Of a DNA stretch of 64,000 nt, positions 32,703-42,122 are shown one piece after another. The translations under genes and the position numbers were made by a program. This DNA comes from Methylobacterium terricola (GTDB taxonomy: Bacteria > Pseudomonadota > Alphaproteobacteria > Rhizobiales > Beijerinckiaceae). The notes under the pieces are model-generated. The model did not search any database. It saw only the letters and a program-made list of their open reading frames with translations, and had not been told where the DNA came from. Position 1 is the stretch's first letter; each line of letters opens with the position of its first letter. Location of the stretch: assembly GCF_006151805.1 (NCBI RefSeq), contig NZ_VDDA01000015.1, forward strand, positions 1 to 64,000. Reading direction: 5' to 3'.

Positions 32703-33641
32703 TCAGCGCCCGCCCTCGTCGAGGGCGGCGCGCAGGGCCCGGAAGTCGCGCCAGGCGAGGCGTTTCTGCAGCGGCTGGCGCAGCAGGTAGGCCGGGTGCA
32801 GGGTGGCGAGCAGCCGGATCTCGCGCCGCCCGGTGCGATAGGGAAACCAGCGCCCGCGGGACTTGAGGATGCCGTCCTTGGTGCCGGCGAGCGCCTGGGT
32901 CGCGACGCCGCCGAGGCAGACCAGGATGTCGGGATCGGCCAGCGCGATCTGCCGCTCGATGAACGGCTTGCAGGTCGCGAGTTCCTGCGGGGTCGGGTTG
33001 CGGTTGCCCGGCGGGCGCCACGGCACGACGTTGCCGACATAGGCGTTGGTGCGGTCGAGGCCGACCGCCGCCATCATCCGGTCGAGGAGCTGGCCCGAAC
33101 GGCCCATGAACGGCTTGCCGACCCGGTCCTCGTCGGCCCCCGGCGCCTCGCCGACGAACATCACCCTGGCTTGCGGGTTCCCGTCGGCGAAGACGAGGTT
33201 CTTGGCGGTGAAGCGCAGGGCGCAGCTCTCGAACTGGCCGAGCAGGCCTTCCAGCTCCTCCAGGCTCGCGGCGGTGGCGGCCAGTTCCCGCGCGTCCCCC
33301 GCGGCCTCGCCCGGGGCGGCGGCGGCGGAGCGGCCGTAGGTGCTGGGTGCTTCCGGGCGAACCGTTTCCTGGCGAACCGTTTCCTGGCGAACGGCTTCCT
33401 GTCGTGGAACCTCCGCGCGCGGAGCGTCCTGCCGGGGTGGGGGCGCGGCCCGGGCCAGCTCGGGCGTTGGCTCGGACGGACGCATCGGCGCATCGGCCTC
33501 CGCCCGCGCGGCGCGGCGCGGCGCCTCGGGCTCGGCGAAGCGGTCATGCGGCGTCTCGTCCAGCACCGCATCGACGCCCGCCGCGACGTGGAAGTCGAGG
33601 AAGGAGAGCAGGTCGCGGCTGTCGGGAGCGTCGGCTGTCAT
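32703..33641 (-). CDS. Uracil-DNA glycosylase, family 4-like, lacking two Fe-S cysteines
   Basis: A 312-residue protein with a 130-residue disordered N-terminus and a C-terminal glycosylase domain. Motif A is FVGEAPGADED and motif B HPAYLLR, both family 4. In the thermophile enzymes the 4Fe-4S cluster is held by a CxxC pair, one Cys in the KCRPP region and one in the following helix. Here the first Cys of the pair is Phe (FESC) and the KCRPP cysteine is Trp (PWRPPGNR), leaving only two. The cluster is therefore probably absent. The N-terminus includes five-residue RQETV repeats coded by 15-bp tandem DNA repeats. The ATG at 33641 is chosen over an upstream in-frame start. Confidence 0.88.
   Translation of the reverse strand: MTADAPDSRDLLSFLDFHVAAGVDAVLDETPHDRFAEPEAPRRAARAEADAPMRPSEPTPELARAAPPPRQDAPRAEVPRQEAVRQETVRQETVRPEAPSTYGRSAAAAPGEAAGDARELAATAASLEELEGLLGQFESCALRFTAKNLVFADGNPQARVMFVGEAPGADEDRVGKPFMGRSGQLLDRMMAAVGLDRTNAYVGNVVPWRPPGNRNPTPQELATCKPFIERQIALADPDILVCLGGVATQALAGTKDGILKSRGRWFPYRTGRREIRLLATLHPAYLLRQPLQKRLAWRDFRALRAALDEGGR
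33358..33402. repeat. Three 15-bp tandem repeats inside the glycosylase gene
   Basis: Two identical units CGAACCGTTTCCTGG are followed by a third with three changes. They code for RQETV repeats in the disordered N-terminal region. The unit length keeps the reading frame, so copy number could vary without harming the enzyme domain. Confidence 0.8.
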
Positions 33642-33777
33642 CTGCGTGATGTGGCGTCTCGCGCGGGTGTGGACAACCGGCGCGACACGGCGCCCACACG
33701 CATTCTCGTGCGGGCGAGGCCGCGCGGGTGCTTGCACCCGGGGACACGCCGTCGCACGGTCCCGGCCAACGGACCGC

Positions 33778-33804
33778 TTGAGGCGGCCCGAGATCGTTTA
33801 TATG
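33778..33804 (+). promoter_or_regulatory. Possible sigma-70 promoter of the ETF-QO gene
   Basis: TTGAGG at 33778-33783 and TATATG at 33799-33804 resemble -35 and -10 boxes, with a spacer of 15 nt (17 if TATGTG is the -10 box). They lie 30-60 bp before the ATG at 33836, in the 194-bp gap divergent from the glycosylase gene. The local AT content is higher than around it. Confidence 0.35.
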
Positions 33805-33835
33805 TGAACTATCAGACGACCAGGGGAGGACCAGG

Positions 33836-35500
33836 ATGGAGCTGCCGGAACGCGAGGCGATGGACTTCGACGTGGTGATCGTCGGAGCGGGCCCGGCCGG
33901 GCTGGCTGCCGCCATCCAGCTCAAGCAGCTCGCGACGGAAGCCGGCACCGAGGTGTCGGTGGTGGTGGTCGAGAAGGGGAGCGAGGTCGGCGCCCACATC
34001 CTGTCCGGCGCCGTGGTCGACCCGAGCGGCCTCGACAGCCTCGTGCCCGGCTGGCGCGAGGATCCGGACCGCCCCCTCAAGACCGAGGTGGTGAAGGACG
34101 AGTTCATGTTCCTCGGGCCGGCCGGCGGCATCGCGCTGCCGAACGTCGCCTTCCCGAAGCTGATGAGCAACCACGGCAACTTCGTCGGTTCGCTCTCCAA
34201 CGTGACGAAGTATCTCGGCCGCAAGGCGGAGGAACTCGGCGTCGAGATCTATCCGGGCTTCCCGGCCGCCGAGATCCTCTATGACGAGGCGGGCGCCGTG
34301 GCCGGCATCGCCACCGGCGATCTCGGCATCGCCCGCTCGGGCGAGGCGCGGGACGACTTCACCCGCGGCATGGAGTTGCGCGCCAAGTACACGGTGTTCG
34401 GCGAGGGTGCCCGCGGCTCGCTGACCAAGAAGCTGATCGACCGCTACCGCCTCAACCAGCATTCCGACCACCAGAAGTACGGGCTCGGCGTCAAGGAGCT
34501 GTGGCAGGTCAAGCCGGAGAAGTTCCGGCCGGGGCTGGTGCAGCATTCGATGGGCTGGCCGCTGCCGAACAAGGCCGGCGGCGGCTCCTGGCTCTACCAT
34601 TTCGACGATCACCTGGTCTCGGTCGGGTTCGTCACGCACCTGAACTACGAGAACCCGACCCTGTCGCCGTTCGAGGAGTTCCAGCGCTTCAAGACCCACC
34701 CGATGATCCGCGACGTGTTCGAGGGCGCCAAGCGCATCGGTTACGGCGCGCGGGCCATCATGGAGGGCGGCTGGCAATCGGTGCCGAAGCTGGTCTTCCC
34801 GGGCGGCTGTCTCGTCGGCGACTCCGCCGGCTTCGTCAATGTGCCGCGGATCAAGGGCTCGCACAACGCGGTGCTCTCCGGGATGCAGGCCGCCGGCGCG
34901 ATCCACGAGGCGCTGGCCGCCGGCCGGGCCCAGGACGAGCTGACCTCCTACGACGAGGGCTGGCGCGCGAGCCCGATCGGCTACGACCTCAAGCGGGTCC
35001 GCAACGTCAAGCCGCTGTGGTCCAAGTACGGCACCCTCGTCGGCGTGGGATTGGGGGGCCTCGACATGTGGCTCAACGAGCTCGCCGGCCTGTCCTTGTT
35101 CGGCACGCTCAGCCACGGCAAGCCGGATTATGCCTGCACCAAGCCGCTCAAGGACGTGAAGCCGATCAAGTATCCCAGGCCCGACGGGGTGCTGACCTTC
35201 GACCGCCTGTCGTCGGTCTACCTGTCGAACACCAACCACGAGGAGGACCAGCCGGTCCATCTTCAGGTCAAGGATATGGGCCTGCAGAAATCCTCCGAGC
35301 ACGACGTGTTCGGCGGGCCGTCGAGCCGTTATTGCCCGGCCGGCGTCTACGAGTGGATCGAGGAGGGTGGTGCGCCGCGCTACCAGATCAACGCGCAGAA
35401 CTGCGTCCACTGCAAGACCTGCGACATCAAGGACCCGAACCAGAACATCAACTGGGTCACGCCGGAAGGTCCCGGCGGTCCGAACTACGTGAATATGTAG
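33836..35500 (+). CDS. Electron-transferring-flavoprotein:ubiquinone oxidoreductase
   Basis: A 554-residue inner-membrane-associated flavoprotein that passes electrons from ETF (fatty acid, amino acid and methylated amine oxidation) to ubiquinone. The FAD motif is VVIVGAGPAGLAAAIQLKQ (residues 12-30). The 4Fe-4S cluster cysteines are in RYCPAGVYEW and NCVHCKTCDIKDP near the C-terminus. The GDSAGFVNVPRIKGSHNA segment is typical. Length matches the human and bacterial enzymes. It is followed by a strong hairpin terminator. Confidence 0.95.
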   Translation: MELPEREAMDFDVVIVGAGPAGLAAAIQLKQLATEAGTEVSVVVVEKGSEVGAHILSGAVVDPSGLDSLVPGWREDPDRPLKTEVVKDEFMFLGPAGGIALPNVAFPKLMSNHGNFVGSLSNVTKYLGRKAEELGVEIYPGFPAAEILYDEAGAVAGIATGDLGIARSGEARDDFTRGMELRAKYTVFGEGARGSLTKKLIDRYRLNQHSDHQKYGLGVKELWQVKPEKFRPGLVQHSMGWPLPNKAGGGSWLYHFDDHLVSVGFVTHLNYENPTLSPFEEFQRFKTHPMIRDVFEGAKRIGYGARAIMEGGWQSVPKLVFPGGCLVGDSAGFVNVPRIKGSHNAVLSGMQAAGAIHEALAAGRAQDELTSYDEGWRASPIGYDLKRVRNVKPLWSKYGTLVGVGLGGLDMWLNELAGLSLFGTLSHGKPDYACTKPLKDVKPIKYPRPDGVLTFDRLSSVYLSNTNHEEDQPVHLQVKDMGLQKSSEHDVFGGPSSRYCPAGVYEWIEEGGAPRYQINAQNCVHCKTCDIKDPNQNINWVTPEGPGGPNYVNM

Positions 35501-35504
35501 GACG

Positions 35505-35537
35505 ATGGGCGGGCCCCAAAGCAAGGCCCGCCCATTT
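35505..35537. terminator. Strong hairpin between convergent ETF-QO and chemoreceptor genes
   Basis: ATGGGCGGGCC pairs perfectly with GGCCCGCCCAT (11 bp) around a 9-nt loop; three T follow on the plus strand. It starts 4 bp after the ETF-QO stop and probably ends that transcript, and possibly the opposing one. Confidence 0.65.
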
Positions 35538-35589
35538 CCATTGCGCGGGGTCGGTCAGGTTTCCTCGAGACGCACGCGAGACGCCGTCC

Positions 35590-36933
35590 TCACGCCGCCC
35601 TGACCGTCGTCAGAAACCGCCCCATCTCCCCGCGCAGGTGCTCGGACTGGCGAGCCAGCTCGCTCGCAGCCGCCAGAACCTGGCCCGCCGCCGCGCCCGT
35701 CGCGTCGGCCGCGCCTGCGACCGCGACGACGCCGCCCGTCACCTCGCCGGTGCCCTTGGCGGCTTCCGCGATGGTGCGGACGATCTCCTGCGTGGCCGCC
35801 CCCTGTTCCTCCACCGCCGCCGCGATGGCGGTGCTGGCGGCGCTGATCTCGCCGATCCGGCCGGTGATGCCGCCGATCGCCGCGACGGCCTGCTCGGTCG
35901 AGCCCTGGATGCGGACGATCTGGTCGGCGATCTCGGCGGTCGCGCGGCCGGTCTGGCCGGCCAGCGCCTTCACCTCGGCCGCCACCACGGCGAAGCCGCG
36001 TCCCGCGGCGCCGGCCCGCGCCGCCTCGATCGTGGCGTTGAGCGCGAGGAGATTGGTCTGGTCGGCGATCGACGCGATCAGCGCCAGCACATCGCCGATC
36101 CGCGCCGAGCCCTGGCGCAGTTCCTCGACGAGGCGGGTGGTCGCTCCGGCGGCCTCCGCGGCGGCCCGGGCCATCTCGGCCGAGGCGCCGACCCGGTGCG
36201 ACGCCGCCGCCAGCGCGTCCCGGAACCCGGAGCCGAGGGCGGTCTCGGAGGCGCGGGCCTGGGCGAGCACCGCCTCGACCCGCCCGGCGAGGGACGAAAG
36301 GGCGCGGATCGGATCGACGGCGAGAGGCTGGCGCCCGGCGATCACGGCATTGAGCCGTCCCCGCTCGCGCCCGGCGAACTCGCCGGCATCCCACAGCGCC
36401 CGCTTGACGTCGAGGCCGTGATGGATCGGGCCCGGCACCGCGCCGGTGATGCCGGCCCGGACCGCGTCGAACAGAGCCTGCTGGTGAGCGATGAACCCCG
36501 TGGCGGCCGGGAACCACGCCGCCGCGAGATCCGGATCGGGGGTACCGGCGAGCACCCGGTCGACGCGTTGCCGCAGGGCCGCAAAGTCTCGCCTCGCCTG
36601 ATCGAGATCGGCGAGCGGCGTCGTCACCGCCTCGTCGGTGTGCAGACGCTCCAGGGCCGCCGCGAGGTGCCGGTCGCCCGCCTCGCGGAGTGCCGACAGC
36701 GCCGGGCGCTCCGACGCCGCCGGCGGCTTGGCGATCCATCCATGGGTCAGCCCACGCTCGGCGGCCAGCGCCGCTGCCGCGGCGCCGAGGGCATCGGTCA
36801 CCCGGTTGACCTCCGCCGCCCGCCGCATGACGTCGGCCCGCTGCCAGGCATCCCTGACCTGGAAGCCGGCCAGCCAGACCAGCAGACAGCCGATCAGGCC
36901 CAGGATGAGAAAAATCTGGTGACGCAACGACAT
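35590..36933 (-). CDS. Chemoreceptor-like protein with one membrane helix and no HAMP domain
   Basis: A 447-residue protein. One membrane helix lies at residues 5-22 and is followed by a helical region with an ERGLTHGW motif reminiscent of NIT-type sensor helices. From about residue 240 it runs straight into an intact MCP signalling domain (IADQTNLLALNATIEAARAG, AAGRGFAVVAAEVKALAGQT). There is no second membrane helix and no HAMP, unlike the other chemoreceptor at 15.7 kb. Either the whole protein is cytoplasmic with an N-terminal anchor, or the middle was deleted. The ATG at 36933 is chosen over one at 37002, which would add 23 polar residues. Confidence 0.82.
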   Translation of the reverse strand: MSLRHQIFLILGLIGCLLVWLAGFQVRDAWQRADVMRRAAEVNRVTDALGAAAAALAAERGLTHGWIAKPPAASERPALSALREAGDRHLAAALERLHTDEAVTTPLADLDQARRDFAALRQRVDRVLAGTPDPDLAAAWFPAATGFIAHQQALFDAVRAGITGAVPGPIHHGLDVKRALWDAGEFAGRERGRLNAVIAGRQPLAVDPIRALSSLAGRVEAVLAQARASETALGSGFRDALAAASHRVGASAEMARAAAEAAGATTRLVEELRQGSARIGDVLALIASIADQTNLLALNATIEAARAGAAGRGFAVVAAEVKALAGQTGRATAEIADQIVRIQGSTEQAVAAIGGITGRIGEISAASTAIAAAVEEQGAATQEIVRTIAEAAKGTGEVTGGVVAVAGAADATGAAAGQVLAAASELARQSEHLRGEMGRFLTTVRAA

Positions 36934-37205
36934 GTCAGGCAGCTCTGGAGGGCGACTTGGCGCAGGCGGCGAGCGATCTGGCCCATCTGACGCGGCGATC
37001 ACTTGAGATTGATGTTACAACCGGAGCCCGGGGCGACCTTACGGTCAGATGCATTCTCCCGTGCCCGGCCGGCCCGCCGGGCCGCCCGGGTGCCCCCGAC
37101 ACATCGCCGCCGCCGTTTGGTCTTGCCGCTGCCCCGCGCAGGGTCCAATGTCGCGCCGATTTCGCGTGCCGGCGCCGCGGCCGGCGCGACCACGGAGCCA
37201 CGAGT

Positions 37206-39068
37206 TTGGTGCTCAAGACCCGAATCCCCGCCCCCCGCCGCGGTGGCGCGCTCGCCGCGCTGGCCCTGTTCCTCGCCGCCTCGACGGCGCCGGCCCTCGC
37301 CGCGCGGCTGCCGGTGCGCGAGGTGGCGCCACCGCAATCCTACGAGCCGGCGGATTCGCTGGAAGGCAACTTCCTGGCGGCCTACATCGCCGGGGCCTCC
37401 CGCGACACCGCCGCGGCCGCCACCTATTACCGCGAGGCGGTGAAGGGCGACCCGCGCAACGCCGAGCTCCTCGAACGCTCCTTCGTGGCGCTCCTGGCCG
37501 ACGGCTCGCTGCCCGAGGCGTTCCGGGCCGCCGAGAAGCTGACGCAGCGCGACGGCGCCAACGGCCTCGCCCAGCTTGCGCTCGGCGTGCAGAAGATCAA
37601 GGCCAAGCAATTCGCGGCGGCGCGCCAGAACTTGCAGCGCGGCGGCAAGGGCGCGGCGGCCGACCTGACCTCCACGCTCCTGACCGCATGGTCCTATGCC
37701 GGGGCCGGCGAAGGCAAGAAGGCGCTCGAGACCATCAACAAGCTCAAGGGCGAGCGCTACTACAACGTCTTCCGCGACTACCATGCGGGACTGATCGCGG
37801 CGCTGGTCGGCGACAAGGTCGAGGCCGAGCGCCGGCTGAAATCGGCCTACGATTCCGACCGCAACACCCTGCGCATCGTCGATGCCTACGGCCGGTTCGA
37901 GGCCGAGTCGGGCCGGCCCGACCTCGCGGTGGCGGCCTACCAGGAATTCGACAACGTCCTGCCGCGCCATCCGATCGTGCGCGACGCCCTCGACAAGCTG
38001 AAGGCCGGCAAGCCGCTCACGCCGCTGATCAATTCGGCCCAGGAAGGCGCCGCGGAGGTGCTCTACGGCCTCGGCTCGGCCGGGACCTCGCAGGGCGACG
38101 AGCTGCCGGCGGTGGTGTATCTTCGCCTCGCGCTCTACCTCGCCCCCGAGCATTCCCTGGCGCTCCTGACGCTCGCCGACACGCTCGAGCGGATGAAGGC
38201 GCCCGAACGGGCGAACGAGGTCTTCGCCCGCATGCCGGCGAGTTCGCCGCTCAAGCTCAACGCCGACATCCAGATCGGCCTCAACCTCGAGCAGATGGGC
38301 AAGGGCGACGAGGCGATCGCCCACCTGGATCAGGTCGCCAAGACCTATCCCAATGACATCGACGTGATCTCAGCGCTCGGCAACGTCCAGCGCTCGCGCA
38401 AGAAATACGCCGAATCGGCCCAGACCTACACCAAGGCGATCGACCTGATCGGCGACCAGCCGGCGCGCAACTACTGGACCCTGTACTACTTCCGCGGCAC
38501 GTCCTACGAGCGTGCCAAGGAATGGCCGAAGGCCGAGGCCGACCTGAAGAAGGCGCTGGAGCTGGTGCCGGCGACGCAGCCGAACGGCCGCGCCCAGGTG
38601 CTGAACTACCTCGCCTATTCCTGGGTCGACCAGAACATGAATATCGACGAGGCATTCCGGATGCTCAAGCAGGCGGTCGACCTGCAGCCGCGCGACGGGA
38701 TGATCATCGACAGCCTCGGCTGGGCCTATTACCGCCTCGGCCGCTGGGACGATGCGGTGCGGGAGCTCGAGAAGGCGATCGAGCTGAAGCCCGGAGACCC
38801 GACCATCAACGACCACCTCGGCGACGCCTATTGGCGCTCCGGCCGGCGGCTCGAGGGCAAGTTCCAGTGGCAGCACGCCAAGGACCTGAACCCCGAGCCG
38901 GAGGACCTGGCGAAGATCGAGGCGAAGCTGAAGGACGGCCTGCCAGAGCTGGAGAAGCCCGCCGCCACCGCCGAGACCCAGCCCGCGCCCCAGCCGGAGA
39001 TGCCGAAGGGCGCCCCGGCCCCGACCGAGCCGCCGGCGATGGGCACGGAGACGAAGAGCGGCGGCTGA
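37206..39068 (+). CDS. Secreted or membrane-anchored TPR-repeat protein
   Basis: About 620 residues with a signal peptide (ALAALALFLAASTAPALAAR) and many tetratricopeptide repeats from about residue 40 to 560, for example ARNYWTLYYFRGTSYERAKE and DSLGWAYYRLGRWDDAVREL. A Pro/Ala/Glu-rich C-terminal tail of about 40 residues follows. The protein is the conserved TPR neighbour of ispE in many alphaproteobacteria; it may be a periplasmic scaffold. The start is either TTG 37206 or GTG 37209; GGAG at 37194-37197 suits both, the first slightly better. Confidence 0.82.
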   Translation: MVLKTRIPAPRRGGALAALALFLAASTAPALAARLPVREVAPPQSYEPADSLEGNFLAAYIAGASRDTAAAATYYREAVKGDPRNAELLERSFVALLADGSLPEAFRAAEKLTQRDGANGLAQLALGVQKIKAKQFAAARQNLQRGGKGAAADLTSTLLTAWSYAGAGEGKKALETINKLKGERYYNVFRDYHAGLIAALVGDKVEAERRLKSAYDSDRNTLRIVDAYGRFEAESGRPDLAVAAYQEFDNVLPRHPIVRDALDKLKAGKPLTPLINSAQEGAAEVLYGLGSAGTSQGDELPAVVYLRLALYLAPEHSLALLTLADTLERMKAPERANEVFARMPASSPLKLNADIQIGLNLEQMGKGDEAIAHLDQVAKTYPNDIDVISALGNVQRSRKKYAESAQTYTKAIDLIGDQPARNYWTLYYFRGTSYERAKEWPKAEADLKKALELVPATQPNGRAQVLNYLAYSWVDQNMNIDEAFRMLKQAVDLQPRDGMIIDSLGWAYYRLGRWDDAVRELEKAIELKPGDPTINDHLGDAYWRSGRRLEGKFQWQHAKDLNPEPEDLAKIEAKLKDGLPELEKPAATAETQPAPQPEMPKGAPAPTEPPAMGTETKSGG

Positions 39069-39156
39069 CGCCTCTCCGCCTGTCCGTTCGAGAGTGAGAT
39101 CGCGGGCGCGGTGCCGGACAGGCGCCGCGCCCCTTAGCCGTTCGAGAGACGACGAC

Positions 39157-40041
39157 GTGCCTGCCCTCGCCACCCGCGCGCCCGCCAAGATCAACCTGAC
39201 CCTGCACGTCCTCGGCCGCCGTCCCGGAGACGGCTACCACGCCCTCGAGAGCCTGGTCGTGTTCGCGGGGTCGAACGCGGGCGATCTCCTGACCCTCGAA
39301 CCCGGTCCGGCCCTCGCCCTCGCGGTGACCGGTCCGACCGCAGGTCCGGCCGGCCCGACCGACGACAACCTGGTGATGCGGGCCGCGCGCCACCTCGCCG
39401 CCGCGGTGCCGGGGCTCACGCTCGGCCGGTTCCGGCTGGTCAAGCGCCTGCCGGTGGCAGCCGGGATCGGCGGCGGCTCGTCCGACGCGGCGGCGGCCCT
39501 GCGGCTGCTCGGCCGTCTCAACGGCCTCGCCCCCGACCACCCGGCTCTGATGGAGGCGGCGCGCCGTACCGGCGCCGACGTGCCGGTCTGCCTCGATCCG
39601 CGGGCCCGGATGATGTGCGGCGCCGGGGAGGCGGTCGGCCCGGCCCTCGCCCTGCCGCCGGTGCCGGCGGTGCTGATCAATCCCGGCGTGCCGGTCGAGA
39701 CGGCGCCGGTCTTCCGCGCCCTCGGGCTCAAGGTCGGCGAGGCGCATCCCCGCGCCGCGGAGGCGCATCCGGACGTGACGGGCGGCGATCTCGATGCCCT
39801 GGTCGCCCGCATCGCGCCGGCCCGCAACGACCTCGAAGCTCCTGCCCTCACGGTCGCGCCGGTGATCGGCGACACCCTGGCGGCGCTCCGCGACCAGGCG
39901 GATTGCCGGCTCGCGCGGATGTCGGGATCGGGCGCCACGGTGTTCGGGCTGTTCGGCCACCGCTCCGCGGCGGTGCGGGCGGCGCGGGCGCTCGCGGGGG
40001 CGCAGCCGGGCTGGTGGGTGCGGGCGACATTGCTGCGCTGA
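39157..40041 (+). CDS. ispE: 4-diphosphocytidyl-2-C-methyl-D-erythritol kinase
   Basis: A 294-residue GHMP kinase that phosphorylates CDP-methylerythritol in the MEP isoprenoid pathway. The N-terminal RAPAKINLTLHVLGRRPGDG and the ATP-binding LPVAAGIGGGSSDAAAALR are diagnostic, as is the late MSGSGATVFGLF motif. The start is the GTG at 39157, with a weak ribosome binding site. It lies 88 bp after the TPR gene, and a cyclase gene follows 127 bp later. The downstream polyprenyl synthase uses products of the same pathway. Confidence 0.94.
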   Translation: MPALATRAPAKINLTLHVLGRRPGDGYHALESLVVFAGSNAGDLLTLEPGPALALAVTGPTAGPAGPTDDNLVMRAARHLAAAVPGLTLGRFRLVKRLPVAAGIGGGSSDAAAALRLLGRLNGLAPDHPALMEAARRTGADVPVCLDPRARMMCGAGEAVGPALALPPVPAVLINPGVPVETAPVFRALGLKVGEAHPRAAEAHPDVTGGDLDALVARIAPARNDLEAPALTVAPVIGDTLAALRDQADCRLARMSGSGATVFGLFGHRSAAVRAARALAGAQPGWWVRATLLR

Positions 40042-40168
40042 GGACCAGCCGCGCTCAGGGGCGACGGCATCGATCAATCGTGGTCAACTGGTTTTCACGG
40101 CAGGACGTTCCGGTCTAAGAGGACGGCCGCTGACCTTGCGTCGGCCGAGGCGCCCGACGGACGAGGTC

Positions 40169-42013
40169 ATGTCTTCCCGCACCCTGCGCACACCTCTCCT
40201 GACCTGGGTCATTGCCCTGGCCGTCGTCACGGTCGCGGCCGCAGGTTTCACGCTGGCGACGGTCTCGGCCCTGCGCGACGAGGCGGCCCGGCCCGTCGCC
40301 GCCGATCTTCGGCTGATCCGGGCCCTGCACGAGCTCGGCGATGCGATGTCGCGGGTGCGGATCAACGCCGTGAAGGCGGCCTTCTCGATCGAGCGCAGCC
40401 AGCGCGACGAGGTCGATTGGCAGTCGGTCCGGTCCCAGGCCCGCGTCGATGCCGCCTTCGCGTCGATCAAGGCGATCCTGGCGGAGGGGCAGGCCTCGAC
40501 CTCGTTCATGCCGATCCTGGAGGCGCGCTGGCAGGATTACGCGAAGGCCCAGGAAGCTCTGGTGCCGGCATCCCTGCTCGCGCCGCGGGCGCAAGCCGTG
40601 CCACAGGACGAGATTCTCGCCCGGCTGAACGAGCTGGTGAACGTCGTCACCTCGAACCCCTACGGCGAGCTGGTCGCGACCTTGAGCGCCGCGATGCGCG
40701 CGGTCGAGGCCGACGCGACGGAGCGGCTCACCGCGACCGACGCGATCCTCGGCCGGGTCGTGCCGGTGCAGGCCGCGACGGCCGTCGGGGTCCTGGCGCT
40801 CTGCCTCGGCCTCGGGCTGTTCCTCGTCGGCCGCGTCACGACTCCGCTGGCGAAGGTCGCCGCCAGCCTGGAGCGGATGGCGGTGGGTGATGCCACCGAG
40901 CCGGACGGCCTGACCGACGACCGCCGCGAGTTCGGGCGCATCGCCGCCCATCTCGAGCGACTGCGCACCAACATGCGACTCGGGCAGAAGACCGAGGCCG
41001 AGCGGCGGACCCTGTCCCAGACCAGCGACTGGCTCCAATCGGCGAAGTCGGAGGAAGAACTCTACAGCATGGTCTCGACGGTCCTGTCCCGGCTGATCCC
41101 GGAATGCCGCGGCGCGCTCTATGTCTATTCGGGCTCGCGCGACACCCTCGACCTGGCGGAATCCTGGAACGACGCGACCGGTCCCGAGACCATCCACCCC
41201 GACGATTGCTGGGGCCTGCGGCGCGGGCGGCTCTACGTGCACGGCGCGAACCCGGTCGAGTTCCGCTGCGGCCACGTGCACGAGCCGGACGCGCAGCATT
41301 ATTGCTGCCTGCCGATCCTCGCGCATGGCGAGACGATCGGCCTCCTGCACCTCGCCCACGGCTCGGCCGGCCCCTGCGACGCTACCGCCTTCGCCGAGAG
41401 CCGGCGGCTCGGGATGCTGGCGGCGGAGCACATCGCGCTCGCCATCGCCAACATGAAGCTGCGCGAGCAGCTCCTCGACCAGTCGATCCGCGACGTGCTG
41501 ACCGGACTCTACAACCGGCGCTACCTGCTGGAGCGCGGCCGCAGCGAGTTCCTGCGGGCGCAACGGCTCGGCGCACCCGTGAGCCTGCTCTCGATCGACG
41601 TCGACCACTTCAAGGCGTTCAACGACAATTTCGGGCACGATGCCGGCGACACCGTCCTGCGGGCGGTGAGCGAGGTGCTGCAGCGCGGCGCCACGCCGAC
41701 CGGCGTCGCCTGCCGCTTCGGCGGCGAGGAATTCCTGATCCTTCTGCCCGGCACCGCCGCCCCGGAGGCGATGGCCCAGGCGGAAGTGATCCGCCGCGAG
41801 GTCGAGACCCTGACGATCCGCTACGCCGAGAGCGACCTGCCCCGCATCTCGGTCTCGGTCGGGGTCGCCGCCTACCCGGTCTCGGGCCAGACGCTGCAGG
41901 AGGTCATGCGGGTCGCGGATGCGACCCTCTACGAGGCCAAGCGCGGCGGCCGCAACCGGGTGGTGCTGTCCGAGGATCCCCTGGCCGCGCGCGAGGAGGC
42001 GCAGGCCGGCTGA
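40169..42013 (+). CDS. Membrane-bound GAF-GGDEF diguanylate cyclase
   Basis: About 614 residues. Two membrane helices (about residues 10-33 and 203-224) bracket a periplasmic helical sensor region. A HAMP-like segment, a GAF domain (about 275-425, with cysteines and histidines in RCGHVHEPDAQHYCCLPI) and a C-terminal GGDEF domain (about 440-600) follow. The active site is GGEEF (CRFGGEEFLILL) after LLSIDVDHFKAFNDNFGHDA, so it should be active. The ATG at 40169 is preferred over TTG 40136. It is inserted between ispE and the polyprenyl synthase gene. Confidence 0.9.
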   Translation: MSSRTLRTPLLTWVIALAVVTVAAAGFTLATVSALRDEAARPVAADLRLIRALHELGDAMSRVRINAVKAAFSIERSQRDEVDWQSVRSQARVDAAFASIKAILAEGQASTSFMPILEARWQDYAKAQEALVPASLLAPRAQAVPQDEILARLNELVNVVTSNPYGELVATLSAAMRAVEADATERLTATDAILGRVVPVQAATAVGVLALCLGLGLFLVGRVTTPLAKVAASLERMAVGDATEPDGLTDDRREFGRIAAHLERLRTNMRLGQKTEAERRTLSQTSDWLQSAKSEEELYSMVSTVLSRLIPECRGALYVYSGSRDTLDLAESWNDATGPETIHPDDCWGLRRGRLYVHGANPVEFRCGHVHEPDAQHYCCLPILAHGETIGLLHLAHGSAGPCDATAFAESRRLGMLAAEHIALAIANMKLREQLLDQSIRDVLTGLYNRRYLLERGRSEFLRAQRLGAPVSLLSIDVDHFKAFNDNFGHDAGDTVLRAVSEVLQRGATPTGVACRFGGEEFLILLPGTAAPEAMAQAEVIRREVETLTIRYAESDLPRISVSVGVAAYPVSGQTLQEVMRVADATLYEAKRGGRNRVVLSEDPLAAREEAQAG

Positions 42014-42050
42014 GGCGCAAGGGCCTCGTGCATGTGTCGGCGTCGCTCAC

Positions 42051-42078
42051 GCGCGCGGAGCCGGGGGCTCCAGCGCGC
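42051..42078. terminator. Hairpin between convergent cyclase and polyprenyl synthase genes
   Basis: GCGCGCGGAGCC pairs with GGCTCC-a-GCGCGC around a 3-nt loop: 12 pairs with one bulged A. There is no T-run. Its place in a convergent 109-bp gap fits a terminator for either gene. Confidence 0.45.
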
Positions 42079-42122
42079 CGGCGGGCGATGCGATGTCCGG
42101 ATGAGATCGTCCGGACGTCGGA

